Assembly: GCA_947466165.1 (NCBI GenBank)
Contig: CANIDW010000103.1
Coordinates: forward strand, 1 to 6,024
DNA from: Comamonadaceae bacterium
GTDB lineage: Bacteria; Pseudomonadota; Gammaproteobacteria; Burkholderiales; Burkholderiaceae_C
Direction of reading: 5' to 3'
DNA: 6,024 bases
Below, piece by piece: positions 5,772 through 6,024 of the stretch (position 1 is its first letter; each line of letters opens with the position of its first letter). The translations under genes and the position numbers were made by a program. The notes beneath the pieces are model-generated. The model worked only from the letters and a program-made list of their open reading frames with translations, was not told where the DNA came from and searched no databases.

Positions 5772-6024
5772 CCCCAAAAAGCCGCTGCACCCGCCAGGCA
5801 TGACACGACAGCCACAAAGGTCAGCATGCCGCGCAAGATCAGCCAGGCGCCCAATTGAAGCGGCCGGTAAATCTGGGCGTCCACCACATAGCAGAGGATC
5901 AGACTGGCTGCCATCAGCAGCAAGCCCCAGGCGCTGTTGAGCAACAAGCCGGCCCAGGCCAGCAAGCTGGGCAAGACGCCCCAGATCAGCCAGCCGCGCG
6001 GCGCGCGTTGCTGCCGCATGGCCA
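5768..6024 (-). CDS. DUF3429-like small membrane protein, C-terminal part (5' end outside window)
   Basis: About 84 codons are visible, ending at TAG (complement of 5768-5770). An ATG at 6019 exists, but the frame stays open to the edge and the bases before it give (L)AMR. That fits the interior HWG.AMR segment of DUF3429 proteins, so I treat the gene as running off the window. The visible part has WGVLPSLLAWAGLLL, a helix at about residues 12-27 counted from that ATG, a second helix at about 29-47, the polar segment VDAQIYRPLQLGAW (46-59), then a terminal helix (about 60-82). This layout matches the C-terminal half of DUF3429 proteins, integral membrane proteins of unknown function that are usually around 150 residues. 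No function can be assigned. Its stop codon overlaps the mutL stop through the palindrome CTAG. Confidence 0.68.
   Translation of the reverse strand, partial: AMRQQRAPRGWLIWGVLPSLLAWAGLLLNSAWGLLLMAASLILCYVVDAQIYRPLQLGAWLILRGMLTFVAVVSCLAGAAAFWG

Noticed and set aside
1..6024. A hidden mobile element, toxin-antitoxin pair, defence system or CRISPR array.
   Set aside because: Every stretch is occupied by a recognisable conserved gene. I saw no terminal inverted repeats, direct repeats, integrase or transposase motifs, or composition break.

Overview
The window looks like chromosomal housekeeping DNA from a GC-rich betaproteobacterium, most likely Burkholderiales and plausibly Comamonadaceae (Rhodoferax/Polaromonas-like). 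This rests on remembered protein resemblance and gene order, not on a database search. It contains seven protein-coding genes, two of them cut by the window edges, packed with almost no intergenic DNA. I see no rRNA, tRNA, CRISPR array, insertion sequence, prophage or plasmid signal, and no stretch over 300 bases lacks a gene.

Layout: (1) the C-terminal end of an AEC-family transporter (+, 1-183); (2) queG, epoxyqueuosine reductase (-, 184-1299); (3) tsaE, the t6A tRNA-modification ATPase (+, 1282-1800); (4) an AmiC-type N-acetylmuramoyl-L-alanine amidase with a Tat-like signal peptide (+, 1797-3161); (5) a DedA-family membrane protein (-, 3165-3812); (6) mutL of the endonuclease-bearing type (+, 3852-5771); (7) the C-terminal part of a DUF3429-like membrane protein (-, 5768-6024, running off the right edge).

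Functionally, queG and tsaE both serve tRNA anticodon-loop modification (position 34 queuosine and position 37 t6A). The amidase splits septal peptidoglycan, DedA supports membrane/envelope homeostasis, and MutL acts in mismatch repair. The set resembles the enterobacterial yjeS / yjeF-yjeE-amiB-mutL-miaA cluster, but here dedA sits inverted between the amidase and mutL, there is no yjeF (nnr), and miaA does not follow mutL.

The most interesting signals are architectural. All three convergent gene pairs end within a few bases of each other: 0-nt abutment through TGATCA, a 3-nt gap, and a 4-nt overlap through CTAG. The divergent queG/tsaE pair overlaps at its 5' ends. The divergent dedA/mutL pair shares a 39-nt spacer with an imperfect inverted repeat whose arms double as -10-like boxes. 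queG, dedA and mutL each have a -10-like hexamer only 6-7 nt before the start codon and no clear Shine-Dalgarno, which suggests leaderless mRNAs. I found no convincing undescribed multi-gene system.
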